From Legionella wadsworthii DSM 21896 = ATCC 33877 (GTDB lineage: Bacteria; Pseudomonadota; Gammaproteobacteria; Legionellales; Legionellaceae): a DNA stretch of 64,000 nucleotides. The first letter of the stretch is position 1; every line of letters begins with the position of its first letter. The translations under genes were made by a program, and so were the position numbers. The DNA is taken from contig NZ_KL370759.1 of the NCBI RefSeq assembly GCF_000701265.1, positions 903,631 through 967,630 of the forward strand, given 5' to 3'. Positions 1 to 7,721 of this stretch are shown here, piece by piece. Under the pieces are notes generated by a model. It saw only the letters and a program-made list of their open reading frames with translations. It was not told the DNA's origin and searched no databases.

Positions 1-1
1 T

Positions 2-481
2 ATAGGCGAGCATGAAGGGCGTGTTTCCCACATAGGTATTCGCTCTATGAGGGTTTCTTCTTGGGATAATATGGAGGTTTTGGTGCCTAATGCTGAAACC
101 TTTAATAAACCTTTCACCAACTGGACACATCAAGATGGCATCGTTAGAACGGTAATACCCATAAAAGTCAGCCGTTCCGATAATCCGCTTATGATCCAGC
201 AATTGATATTGGATATTTTAGCAACAACGTCTGAAATTGTTGCAGATCCACCTGCTCAAGTTTTTCTTAAGAAAATAGATGAAGCCTTGTTGGAGTTTGA
301 AGTACGATACTTCATCAACGTGCAAATTCACACTCGAATTGAAGTTCAATCGAAAGTATTATTTGCCATTATGGATCAGTTTAAATCCAACAATATCAAA
401 CCTCCTATTGAACCGCTTGCTATTGAAATTAAAGAGGGAGAAAGTGACTTTTCTGTCAAAAATCAGTCCCCCGAAAAGTGA
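2..481 (+). CDS. MscS-family mechanosensitive channel, C-terminal part (5' end outside window)
   Basis: The frame is open from the first bases of the window, so the gene begins upstream. The visible 159 residues start with GRVSHIGIRSMR and WDNMEVLVPNAE, the beta-domain signature of MscS/MscK channels, in which a glycine-rich loop is followed by IR-x-R and a WDN-x-E-x-(I/V)-VPN stretch. The rest is the alpha/beta cytoplasmic vestibule, ending in a polar tail. The protein would sit in the inner membrane and release solutes during hypo-osmotic shock. The N-terminal membrane helices are not in the window, so small MscS cannot be told from large MscK/KefA types. Its last 38 bases overlap the start of mutH in another frame, which suggests translational coupling. 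Confidence 0.85.
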   Translation: MGEHEGRVSHIGIRSMRVSSWDNMEVLVPNAETFNKPFTNWTHQDGIVRTVIPIKVSRSDNPLMIQQLILDILATTSEIVADPPAQVFLKKIDEALLEFEVRYFINVQIHTRIEVQSKVLFAIMDQFKSNNIKPPIEPLAIEIKEGESDFSVKNQSPEK

Positions 482-1136
482 ACAGGAGTTGCTTGAGCGA
501 TGCTCCCAAATTGCAGGTCTTAGTTTTTCACAATTGGGATTAAAATTGAAATTGGTTATTCCCACTCATCCTAACCAAAGAAAGGGATGGGTTGGCCAAT
601 CCATTGAATTAGCTCTAGGTACTGACGCCCAAAATAAATCCTTCCCGGATTTCAAGGATTTAGGTGTTGAATTAAAAACATTACCATTAAATAAAAACGG
701 CAGACCCGCTGAGTCAACTTTTATTACATCCATTCCTTTACTTACAATTCATCAGCAACAATGGAAATCCTCTCAATGCTATGCAAAATTAAAACGAATT
801 TTATGGATACCAATAGAAGGGGATAAAAACATCCCTTATTCACAAAGAAGAATTGGCCAGGGTTTTTTTTGGTCGCCTGATGAAGAACAGGAAAATATTT
901 TAGCCTCAGATTGGGGGTTTTTGGCTTTTCAAATCAGCACAGGACGTCTGGAGACGCTGGATGCAAAAGCGGGTGAGTATTTACAGGTGCGTCCTAAAGG
1001 AGCCAATGGAAAATCATTATGCTTTGCCTATGATAGCCAAGGCAATAAAGTTAAAACACTCCCTCGAGGGTTCTATCTAAGAAGTAGTTTCACCGCAAAA
1101 ATATTATCGTGTAGCCTTGAGAGAATTACATTGTAA
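444..1136 (+). CDS. mutH: DNA mismatch repair endonuclease MutH
   Basis: MutH nicks the unmethylated strand at hemimethylated GATC sites during MutS/MutL-directed repair. The protein has 230 residues, close to the 229 of E. coli MutH. The nuclease triad is visible in the PDF..LGVELKT motif as Asp69, Glu76 and Lys78, one residue off the E. coli numbering (70, 77, 79). I chose the GTG at 444 because a purine-rich ribosome site (AGAGGGAG) lies just before it and the length then fits. A longer frame open from an ATG at 279 would add 55 residues unrelated to MutH. The start lies inside the upstream channel gene, so the two are probably co-transcribed. It implies Dam-type methylation in the host. 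Confidence 0.93.
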   Translation: MTFLSKISPPKSEQELLERCSQIAGLSFSQLGLKLKLVIPTHPNQRKGWVGQSIELALGTDAQNKSFPDFKDLGVELKTLPLNKNGRPAESTFITSIPLLTIHQQQWKSSQCYAKLKRILWIPIEGDKNIPYSQRRIGQGFFWSPDEEQENILASDWGFLAFQISTGRLETLDAKAGEYLQVRPKGANGKSLCFAYDSQGNKVKTLPRGFYLRSSFTAKILSCSLERITL

Positions 1137-1188
1137 ACCGACTCTCAATTTGGGTACAGAGAAGTCTTCACTCAGGCTACTGAAAACA

Positions 1189-2001
1189 TTATTCAGATTT
1201 TGCATGTCCCATGGTGAGCATAGACGGCAACATGTCTGTAATTGTATTTTTTAATTGATCAACAGGTTGTTTTATTCTAGCAGTTAACAGTTCTTTAAAA
1301 TGAGGATCTGTAGCAAAATAACGGAGTGCACTTTCTACTCCTTTATATATACCTAAATCCAACTCTCGTCGCTCCACACTCGCTTTTAAATCCTGAAGCC
1401 TGTTGAGGTCAACATTATTTTTCGGGGAGGAAAAGAGAGAGTATGCATAAGAGAAGCTGCTCCAAATTGAGGATTTAGTCTCTTCTTCAACTGTTACTTT
1501 TTTCCAAACCAACATAAATTCCACAGAACATATTGGTGCCAATACTCTAATCATTCGTTGAATGGTTGGATTGGCGAGTAGCGCTGTATTATCCGTTGCC
1601 CCATCATATTTAGGCTGATTTTGTTTCAAACACCAATTGTAAATCACTTTCATCTCTTCTAATTGGTTATGGAAATCAGTGGTATTAAAGGTTTCAAGCA
1701 TCCAGCCCAATCCACCACACCATAGATAGGTTACGAGAAAATAATTGACGAATTCAGGAACTGGTAAAAGAAATCCAGCAAGCCACGGTCCACCTCCGAA
1801 TTTTAAACCTGATTTCATACCTTGAAAAAGGTACATTAGATTGGCATTGTATTCGAAATCATTGACGTAATTTTTAAGTGTAGCAAGCTGTTCTTCATCA
1901 TTTATATTAAATGGTTCCGAAGTTAATGTTCTTAACGCTTCAGCTCGTTCGCTTTTCGCTTTTTCTACAGCAGCCATTCCTTCAACACTCATTTTGCCCA
2001 T
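1189..2001 (-). CDS. Uncharacterised protein with a central hydrophobic segment
   Basis: I do not recognise this 270-residue protein. It starts at an ATG preceded by AAGGAG at good spacing. The N-terminal 65 residues are charged and helical. A hydrophobic, aromatic-rich stretch with GGGPWLAGF and WCGGLGWML lies at about residues 70-101 and could span or dip into a membrane. The remaining 170 residues are soluble and helical, with a short serine/tyrosine-rich patch around residue 190. There is no signal peptide. It stands alone, convergent with mutH and divergent from the phasin gene. A Legionella-specific protein, possibly an effector, is conceivable, but nothing in the sequence proves it. 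Confidence 0.6.
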   Translation of the reverse strand: MGKMSVEGMAAVEKAKSERAEALRTLTSEPFNINDEEQLATLKNYVNDFEYNANLMYLFQGMKSGLKFGGGPWLAGFLLPVPEFVNYFLVTYLWCGGLGWMLETFNTTDFHNQLEEMKVIYNWCLKQNQPKYDGATDNTALLANPTIQRMIRVLAPICSVEFMLVWKKVTVEEETKSSIWSSFSYAYSLFSSPKNNVDLNRLQDLKASVERRELDLGIYKGVESALRYFATDPHFKELLTARIKQPVDQLKNTITDMLPSMLTMGHAKSE

Positions 2002-2212
2002 CGTATTCTCCTTGAAATATTCACTTATTCAATAAACATCCTACATGAAATAATACAAAATATGCTATCGCTTTTTTTATACAAAAATATATAAAACTGA
2101 AATGAATTTTTAAATCATTAAGGATGACACGGCGATCTAGATCAATTATATTTGACAAATCAAATGTTTATATCTAATCTTGAATTGTGCAATGCAACAT
2201 AAGGAGATGCGA

Positions 2213-2968
2213 ATGAAAAATGAATTTTTTGAGCCCAGAATTTTCAACAATTTAGAGGCTCCATTACAAAGATTAATGGAATTAAACGTAAAAATGATGC
2301 AAAACTTATCATTAATGAAACCCATGGATATTCTCAATTTGAAAAAGCCAGAAGATATTCTTGAAAAGAATATGGAGCTCTTCATTCTAAATAGCCACAT
2401 GACGCTTAATTACATGAGGGATACATTTCATATAATTGAAAATCATTGGCTCAATGTAGCTCGAGATATGGAGCAGGGTACAAAAAAAACAATGAACGAT
2501 GCTTCTTCAGCAATTAAAAAAACAACACAGAAAGCTGCTCAATCAGCAAAATCAACAGCAAAAAAATCTGTTACTGCTGCGAAAAAATCGACAAGTTCAG
2601 CTAAAAAAGCTGGAACTTCTGCTGAGAAAAAAGCTGCGTCCTCTGTAAAAAAAGCGTCTCCTGCAGCTAAAAAGTCTGCTGCTTCTGCAAAAAAATCCAG
2701 CCCCAAAAAAACTGCGAAAATAGCCGCTAAAAGTAAACCTTCTAGTGCATCCAAAAACAAACAACCGTCAAAAAGTGCACCAGCAAAATCCCATGTAATG
2801 CAAGCAAAAACATCATCGAATCAAAATGCACCAAAAACTCAAATGTCCTCCGGTGGTAGTATGTCAAAGACTGGGGGTATGGGTGAAAAGAGTGGCGTAA
2901 AAGATATCGGCATACAAAGTATTGGAAGTAAAAGTAATCCTGTGACAAACACCAATACTCAACAATAA
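2213..2968 (+). CDS. PhaF-like phasin with histone H1-like lysine/alanine tail
   Basis: The first ~100 of 251 residues look like a phasin domain: an amphipathic helical region with many Met, Leu and Asn that coats polyhydroxyalkanoate granules. From about residue 95 to 200 the protein becomes a low-complexity run of AAKKS/SAKK units like histone H1 or the PhaF/AlgP tails, and it ends in a Ser/Gly/Asn/Gln-rich segment. In Pseudomonas PhaF this architecture lets granules bind the nucleoid and segregate at division; the same role is inferred here. The ATG at 2213 is chosen over in-frame ATGs at 2180 and 2207 because AAGGAG at 2201-2206 is correctly spaced only for it. A hairpin terminator follows directly. 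Confidence 0.75.
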   Translation: MKNEFFEPRIFNNLEAPLQRLMELNVKMMQNLSLMKPMDILNLKKPEDILEKNMELFILNSHMTLNYMRDTFHIIENHWLNVARDMEQGTKKTMNDASSAIKKTTQKAAQSAKSTAKKSVTAAKKSTSSAKKAGTSAEKKAASSVKKASPAAKKSAASAKKSSPKKTAKIAAKSKPSSASKNKQPSKSAPAKSHVMQAKTSSNQNAPKTQMSSGGSMSKTGGMGEKSGVKDIGIQSIGSKSNPVTNTNTQQ

Positions 2969-2975
2969 TATTTCC

Positions 2976-3009
2976 ATAAAGAGCCTCCATTGCTGTGGAC
3001 GCTCTTTAT
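2976..3009 (+). terminator. Intrinsic terminator after the phasin gene
   Basis: ATAAAGAGC (2976-2984) pairs perfectly with GCTCTTTAT (3001-3009). The stem continues inward as TCCA/TGGA after one C-C mismatch and closes on a six-base loop. A short T-rich run follows. It starts 8 bases after the phasin stop codon. Confidence 0.7.
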
Positions 3010-3095
3010 CTGTTTTCAGAATGCACATATATCCATTTAGTCGGACTTTCTCCTAATTAATTGGAGTCTGCTCTTTTCATTTTTTTGCAACACTA

Positions 3096-4481
3096 TCATT
3101 TATTGACATTCAGAGTTGGATCGAAATTTGAGAGCTTGGAATGCAATTCTTTTGCCAAAGAATATAAAATTAAATCATTACCTTGCGCCGCTCCAAGTTG
3201 TATGGATATTGGAATTTGATTATGCATCATGACTGGAAGAGTTAAAGCCGGAAGACCTGCTTGATTAAATATTGAAGTGAATGGTGAAAAAGCTACATTT
3301 TTTTGTAAATAACTTTCAAAATCATCGTCAGTCCTCAAATCACCAATTAACAAAGGGAGCTGTGCTAAAGCTGGTGTGAGAATGACATCATTTTGATTGA
3401 GCAACTCATGTAATGGACGTAGTAATTGATATAAACGATTTTTTGCAATCAAGTATTTATAAGAAGCAAGGGTTTTTCCACGTTGATAAAATTCCCAAGT
3501 TACAGGTTCAAGATCTTGAGGTGTTGCTTTTCTCCCAAGCTTAATTTCTTGTTGCTTGATGACCGTATATATATCCGCTGAAATCAAGGTAATCACACAA
3601 TTGCCAATGGCATTTAGATCTAAATCTAAATATTTCTTTTGAACAGAATGCCCTAAAGATTTCAACAACTCTTCAATCTTGGTTAATGCATCAAGACAAG
3701 GTGTCGCTATAGGTACTGAAGCAAAAATTCCCTCAATGTGCAAAATATTTAATTTTTTAGAGGATTGGGGAGAAAGATGCACGCGTGATTGATCAGCAAA
3801 TTGTTTAAAAAGTGTTTCAGAATCCCTCAGAGAACGTGTTAGTACAAAATTCACTGCCAAACCAGACCATAACTCATTCGTTAAAGGACCAGAGGGGGTC
3901 AATCCTGCAGTAGGTTTAAAACCAAACAATCCACAACAGGCTGCAGGTATCCTGATAGATCCTCCGCCATCACTTGCAGTTGCTACAGGAGCAATTCCTG
4001 CAGCAACTGCCGCTGCTGATCCGCCTGAAGAACCGCCCGATGTTCTATTTAAATCATAAGGATTTCGGCAGGGACCATGTAAAGATGATTCTGTCACGTA
4101 GGAAAGCCCCAGTTCTGGTGTATTTGTTTTTCCAATAGGAATGAAACCTAAGGACATCAATTGATGTACAAAATCACTGGTGAACGGAGCAACATTAGTA
4201 GAAAAAAAACGTGATCCTTCGGTGGTGAGTATACCTGAAATCGATTGACCTAAATCTTTAACCAATAAGGGAACGCCATAAAAAGGTTCATCACCTTTAA
4301 GATTTTTTAAACATTTTTTAGCAAAATCTGTACAATCAGTCACAACCGCATTTAGTGTTTTATTGACTTCATTTATTCGTAAAAAAGCACAGTCTAGTGT
4401 TTCCTCAGGTGAAGTTTCACCCATTTTAATTTTTCTTGCTAGCTCCGATGCATCACACTGAAGATATTCTTTTAGTAACAT
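3096..4481 (-). CDS. Amidase signature-family amidohydrolase
   Basis: This 461-residue cytoplasmic enzyme belongs to the amidase signature family, which hydrolyses carboxylic amides (the GatA, FAAH and nicotinamidase-like relatives). The Ser-cisSer-Lys triad is visible. Lys75 lies in VPLLVKD, Ser151 in the glycine/serine-rich TSGGSSGGS loop, and the nucleophile Ser175 in SDGGGSIRIPA, with the 24-residue Ser-Ser spacing usual in the family. No signal peptide is seen. No gatB or gatC is nearby, so it is probably not the Glu-tRNA(Gln) amidotransferase subunit. The substrate cannot be read from the sequence. It is transcribed in the same direction as the upstream Spy-like gene but separated from it by a hairpin. 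Confidence 0.9.
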   Translation of the reverse strand: MLLKEYLQCDASELARKIKMGETSPEETLDCAFLRINEVNKTLNAVVTDCTDFAKKCLKNLKGDEPFYGVPLLVKDLGQSISGILTTEGSRFFSTNVAPFTSDFVHQLMSLGFIPIGKTNTPELGLSYVTESSLHGPCRNPYDLNRTSGGSSGGSAAAVAAGIAPVATASDGGGSIRIPAACCGLFGFKPTAGLTPSGPLTNELWSGLAVNFVLTRSLRDSETLFKQFADQSRVHLSPQSSKKLNILHIEGIFASVPIATPCLDALTKIEELLKSLGHSVQKKYLDLDLNAIGNCVITLISADIYTVIKQQEIKLGRKATPQDLEPVTWEFYQRGKTLASYKYLIAKNRLYQLLRPLHELLNQNDVILTPALAQLPLLIGDLRTDDDFESYLQKNVAFSPFTSIFNQAGLPALTLPVMMHNQIPISIQLGAAQGNDLILYSLAKELHSKLSNFDPTLNVNK

Positions 4482-4500
4482 GCGGGACCTACATGGGTTG

Positions 4501-4529
4501 AATTCAGGAACAATCTCAGTTCCTGAATT
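4501..4529 (-). terminator. Hairpin between the Spy-like and amidase genes
   Basis: A perfect 11-bp stem, AATTCAGGAAC (4501-4511) with its complement at 4519-4529, closes on a 7-base loop. It lies in the gap downstream of the Spy-like stop codon and upstream of the amidase start. No T-tract follows in the minus direction, so it may terminate weakly or stabilise the mRNA end. Confidence 0.45.
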
Positions 4530-4546
4530 GAAAGTAGTGTATTTTT

Positions 4547-4987
4547 TTATTCCTCATGACATTTTTTAAATTTTTCTGCCATTTTTTCTTCCATTTTCTT
4601 CATTCTGTTTTGCAGCTCTGTTTTTTGTTGTTGATTAAGAATTGCATAGATTTGGTTTTTTGCCGTAATCTTGGCTTTCATCATATCTCCAATCAACTTT
4701 GTTTTTTTATCAATCAGATTGTCTACGACAGATTGGTCCATGTTGGTAGATTGAACTTGCTGATGGATTTGTTGACTTAAGTCTCTCATTTGGGCTGCAT
4801 CATTTTTTATTGTTGTTTTAAGTTGATTAAGAATAGGTTCTATTTTAGATTTTTGATTTTGATCCAATTTGAGTGACTCAACCATGCTCTTAAGCCCTCC
4901 GCCACATTCTCCTGAATGGGCCAATACCACTGGACTAAGAACTAAAGTAGCTGCAAAAGCAGCGATTTGCATTATTTTTTTATACAT
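4547..4987 (-). CDS. Spy/CpxP-like periplasmic chaperone
   Basis: A 146-residue exported protein. Residues 1-23 form a signal peptide (two lysines, a hydrophobic core, cleavage after VLAH or VLA). The mature part is almost entirely helical and charged, with a SLKLDQNQKSKIEPIL segment resembling the LTxxQ repeats of Spy, CpxP and ZraP, and a second such element, ILNQQQKTELQNRM, near the C terminus. Proteins of this type bind unfolded periplasmic proteins or modulate envelope-stress sensors. The mature protein begins with HSGECGGG and ends with KKCHEE, so it keeps Cys and His residues that could bind metal. No Cpx genes are adjacent. Family membership is based on architecture and the repeat motifs. 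Confidence 0.75.
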   Translation of the reverse strand: MYKKIMQIAAFAATLVLSPVVLAHSGECGGGLKSMVESLKLDQNQKSKIEPILNQLKTTIKNDAAQMRDLSQQIHQQVQSTNMDQSVVDNLIDKKTKLIGDMMKAKITAKNQIYAILNQQQKTELQNRMKKMEEKMAEKFKKCHEE

Positions 4988-5100
4988 AATAAGTCCCTTT
5001 CTTAGTTGTGTTCATCATCAATTAGTATAGATGATCTAAAAAAATTGGTAAGCATTGCAACAAATTGCTCACTTGAAAGAGATGAAATTGCTATTGAGGC

Positions 5101-5130
5101 GCATTGTTAACGAATGGCCATTAACAATGC
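5101..5130. terminator. 10-bp inverted repeat between fdh and the Spy-like gene
   Basis: GCATTGTTAA (5101-5110) is perfectly complementary to TTAACAATGC (5121-5130), with a 10-base loop that contains the palindrome TGGCCA. It lies 33 bases downstream of the fdh stop codon and could end the fdh transcript. No T-tract follows on the minus strand. A T-rich run lies on the plus side. Confidence 0.4.
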
Positions 5131-5163
5131 AAAGGTATTATTAATTTTTTTGAATTTAATGAA

Positions 5164-6348
5164 CTATACTTCTTCAGCGCCAACAGTTGCATTTCCTAAT
5201 GTATAAGATCGCGCGCCTGTTCCAGCGAGTTTGCCTTTATCAACAATAAGATAAACATCACGAATAGGGCGTCCTTCTAACCAACACTCTAAAATTTCGC
5301 GTGTGCCAGCAGCGTAACGTGCTTGTGCAGAGAGGGTGCTTCCAGAAATATGAGGTGTCATTCCATGATGAGGCATTGTGCGCCAAGGATGATCTTTAGG
5401 CGCAGGTTGTGGAAACCATACATCCCCTGCATAACCTGCAAGTTGCCCGGTTTCACAAGCGCTTACAATGGCATCCCGATCGCATATTTTTCCTCGAGCA
5501 GTATTAATAATATAAGACCCGCGTTTCATTTTATTAATTAGTTGCTCATTAAATAGATTTTCGGTTTCTGGTGTCAAAGGGCAATTAATTGTTATCACAT
5601 CACAAGTTTGCACTAGAGACGCTACATCTTTATGAAAAATGAGACCCAATTCTTTTTCTGTTGATTCAGGCAGTCGATGACGATCCGTATAATGCAAGTT
5701 TACATCAAAAGGTTTTAAACGTTTCATGACTGCCAGACCAATACGCCCGCAGGCTACAGAGCCTACTTTCATACCTTCCAAATCATAGGAGCGCATGACA
5801 CAGTCCGCAATATTCCAACCTTTTTGAATAACCCATTGATTGGAAGGAAGATAGTTTCGCACCAGGGAAAGAATCATCATGACAACATGTTCAGCCACAC
5901 TGATACTATTGGAATAGGTGACCTCTGCTACCGTAATGTTATTTTCTTTTGCAGCTTGTAAATCAATGTGATCTGAACCGATACCTGCAGTAATAATTAA
6001 CTTTAATTTTTTTGCTTTTTCGATCCGTTCACAGGTTAAATAGGCGGGCCAAAAAGGCTGAGATATAATAATGTCAGCGTGAGGTAATTCTTTTTCAAAT
6101 ACAGAGCCTGCGCCCTCCTTATCTGAAGTAACTATAAACTCATGTCCTTGGGCTTCCAAAAATGCTCGTAAACCCAGTTCGCCCGAAACTGAGCCCAATA
6201 ATGTACCGGCTTTAAAATCAATATTTCTAGGTGTAGGGATACTTTGCCCATCTGGATAACTTTCAATATTGGGTATCGTGTCACGGGGATAATAATTTGG
6301 ATACCCATGAATTGGATCATCATAAAGAACACAAAGAATTCTAGCCAT
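5164..6348 (-). CDS. fdh: NAD-dependent formate dehydrogenase
   Basis: This enzyme oxidises formate to CO2 and reduces NAD+ to NADH in the cytoplasm, with no metal or subunits needed. Its 394 residues match the ~400 of the Pseudomonas sp. 101 type enzyme. The formate-specific signatures are all visible: YPRDTIP near the N terminus, TYSNSISVAEHVVMM (substrate Asn), the nucleotide-binding turn VACGRIGLAV, NTARGK, and TPHISGSTLSAQARYAAGTR with catalytic His333. The long N-terminal extension with PNIESYPDGQSIPTP separates it from glycerate or phosphoglycerate dehydrogenases of the same fold. It appears monocistronic. It would allow use of formate as an electron donor or its detoxification. Confidence 0.95.
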   Translation of the reverse strand: MARILCVLYDDPIHGYPNYYPRDTIPNIESYPDGQSIPTPRNIDFKAGTLLGSVSGELGLRAFLEAQGHEFIVTSDKEGAGSVFEKELPHADIIISQPFWPAYLTCERIEKAKKLKLIITAGIGSDHIDLQAAKENNITVAEVTYSNSISVAEHVVMMILSLVRNYLPSNQWVIQKGWNIADCVMRSYDLEGMKVGSVACGRIGLAVMKRLKPFDVNLHYTDRHRLPESTEKELGLIFHKDVASLVQTCDVITINCPLTPETENLFNEQLINKMKRGSYIINTARGKICDRDAIVSACETGQLAGYAGDVWFPQPAPKDHPWRTMPHHGMTPHISGSTLSAQARYAAGTREILECWLEGRPIRDVYLIVDKGKLAGTGARSYTLGNATVGAEEV

Positions 6349-6558
6349 ACATTCTTCCTTTAATTTAATGGTTATATTGGGATTTACTTATTAATCGTTT
6401 TAATTGCGTCATACATCCTTACAAAAAACAAAGGCAATAATGGATATATTCTGCAGCTTTGTAAACAATTTTCTAACAATAACTCTTGTAAGCTTGAATT
6501 AACGAACTCGGGGGAACATTTCTCTTAACAAATAAAAAAAGACAATGTTAATATTCCA

Positions 6559-6587
6559 TTATTCATGATTTGTTAATCAATGAATAA
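6559..6587. other. Imperfect hairpin in the divergent fdh / methyltransferase-like intergenic region
   Basis: The 310-base region 6349-6658 between two divergent genes contains no ORF that I can support. It holds one clear dyad: TTATTCAT plus GATT (6559-6570) pair with AATC plus ATGAATAA (6575-6587), with a single bulged A and a four-base loop. It may be an operator or a structured leader for the gene starting at 6659. Promoter elements could not be assigned with confidence in this AT-rich stretch. Confidence 0.35.
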
Positions 6588-6658
6588 CAAACGGACATGT
6601 AATTATGAAAATAAAACCACATCTCCAGATAATCAGGGAAATTACATTAGGAAATTGA

Positions 6659-7564
6659 ATGCCAGCCTATGAGACCAACTTAAGTAAACAAGAAAAAAAA
6701 TGGATCTTGGACCGTAGGGTGACACGGCTTTCTGACAATAAAGAAGTTCAAATCTATCCTATGGGTGCTGAACGTTATTTATCATCAGCTTTATATGCAC
6801 CTCAAAAAAATGGCTATGATATTCGAAACGACATCAAAGACAAGAATATTTTGGTTATTCCTGGACACGGGAACAGTAGTTTTTTATTTGCACTGGCGGG
6901 TGCAAAATCAATCATTACCTATGATAAAGATCCTGTAACAATTGCCTGGATGAGGGCATTTAAAAAGTACTATTTCTATCATGAATATGATCGTAAAGGA
7001 AATCCACTTCCAACTATAGGGGATCTGTTTCGCGCATTAACCTGTTGGTACCCCCCTTTGGTCACCTTACCCAATGGAAAACTAACCCATTTATTATTTT
7101 GGATGCTCCATCCCAATTCCTTAAGAAGAGTTTATATCCACTACATGGTTTCTTTAGTACAACGTGCAATCCAAACAAAAAAACAAAATAACTTTGAATT
7201 GGATAAGAATATCGAGTTCCACGTCGGTACAGTAGATAAGATACTTAAGGAGAAAAAAAGTCAAACATTTGACACAGCTTTTGTTCCCTATTTATTAGGT
7301 GTAGAGAATGGAATAGAAGGGGAAACAGAAGTAATTAATTTCATCGAACAATTAATACAATTGATTCCAGATGGACAAATTCTAATTACTCCTACCAGAG
7401 ACATCAAAGAATATTATATTTCTGGTAAAAGCTATTTTGTCACTACAGGTTATCCAGAAATCCAAGAAATGCCTGGGTTAAAAAAATATCAAATCCAGGA
7501 GGTCAGAAACTGGTTTCGTACTCAGGGACTTGTATTGGTGAAACATCATTCAAATTCAAAGTAA
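6659..7564 (+). CDS. SAM-dependent methyltransferase-like protein, unknown substrate
   Basis: A 301-residue soluble protein with what looks like a class I methyltransferase core. A beta-strand and glycine loop, NILVIPGHGNSSFLF, is followed by an acidic residue in IITYDKDP at the end of the next strand, as in SAM-binding motifs I and II. A later DTAFVPYLLG strand resembles motif IV. The glycine loop is PGHGNSS rather than the usual E/DxGxGxG, so cofactor binding is inferred. The middle (about residues 110-165) has an insertion rich in Trp, Pro and Leu that may bind lipid or membrane. It lies just upstream of the OTU protease gene on the same strand, 157 bases apart. Confidence 0.5.
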   Translation: MPAYETNLSKQEKKWILDRRVTRLSDNKEVQIYPMGAERYLSSALYAPQKNGYDIRNDIKDKNILVIPGHGNSSFLFALAGAKSIITYDKDPVTIAWMRAFKKYYFYHEYDRKGNPLPTIGDLFRALTCWYPPLVTLPNGKLTHLLFWMLHPNSLRRVYIHYMVSLVQRAIQTKKQNNFELDKNIEFHVGTVDKILKEKKSQTFDTAFVPYLLGVENGIEGETEVINFIEQLIQLIPDGQILITPTRDIKEYYISGKSYFVTTGYPEIQEMPGLKKYQIQEVRNWFRTQGLVLVKHHSNSK

Positions 7565-7721
7565 TCGTTTTATTTTTTCATTTATCCTACTGAATATATA
7601 AAAATGAATAAACAAATGTTGTTTTATTTTTATTAAATGATTTATAATAATACATTATGAAGCAATTGAATCCAATCTTCTTTTTAGACACAGGATTGGA
7701 AGCTCCTGATGAGTTTTTATT

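Noticed and set aside
279-443. N-terminal extension of mutH from ATG 279
   Set aside because: The residues do not resemble MutH and overlap the channel gene; the GTG at 444 has a ribosome site and gives the family length.
2539-2760. Minus-strand 73-residue hydrophobic ORF
   Set aside because: It is the reverse complement of the lysine/alanine repeats of the phasin tail and has no ribosome site.
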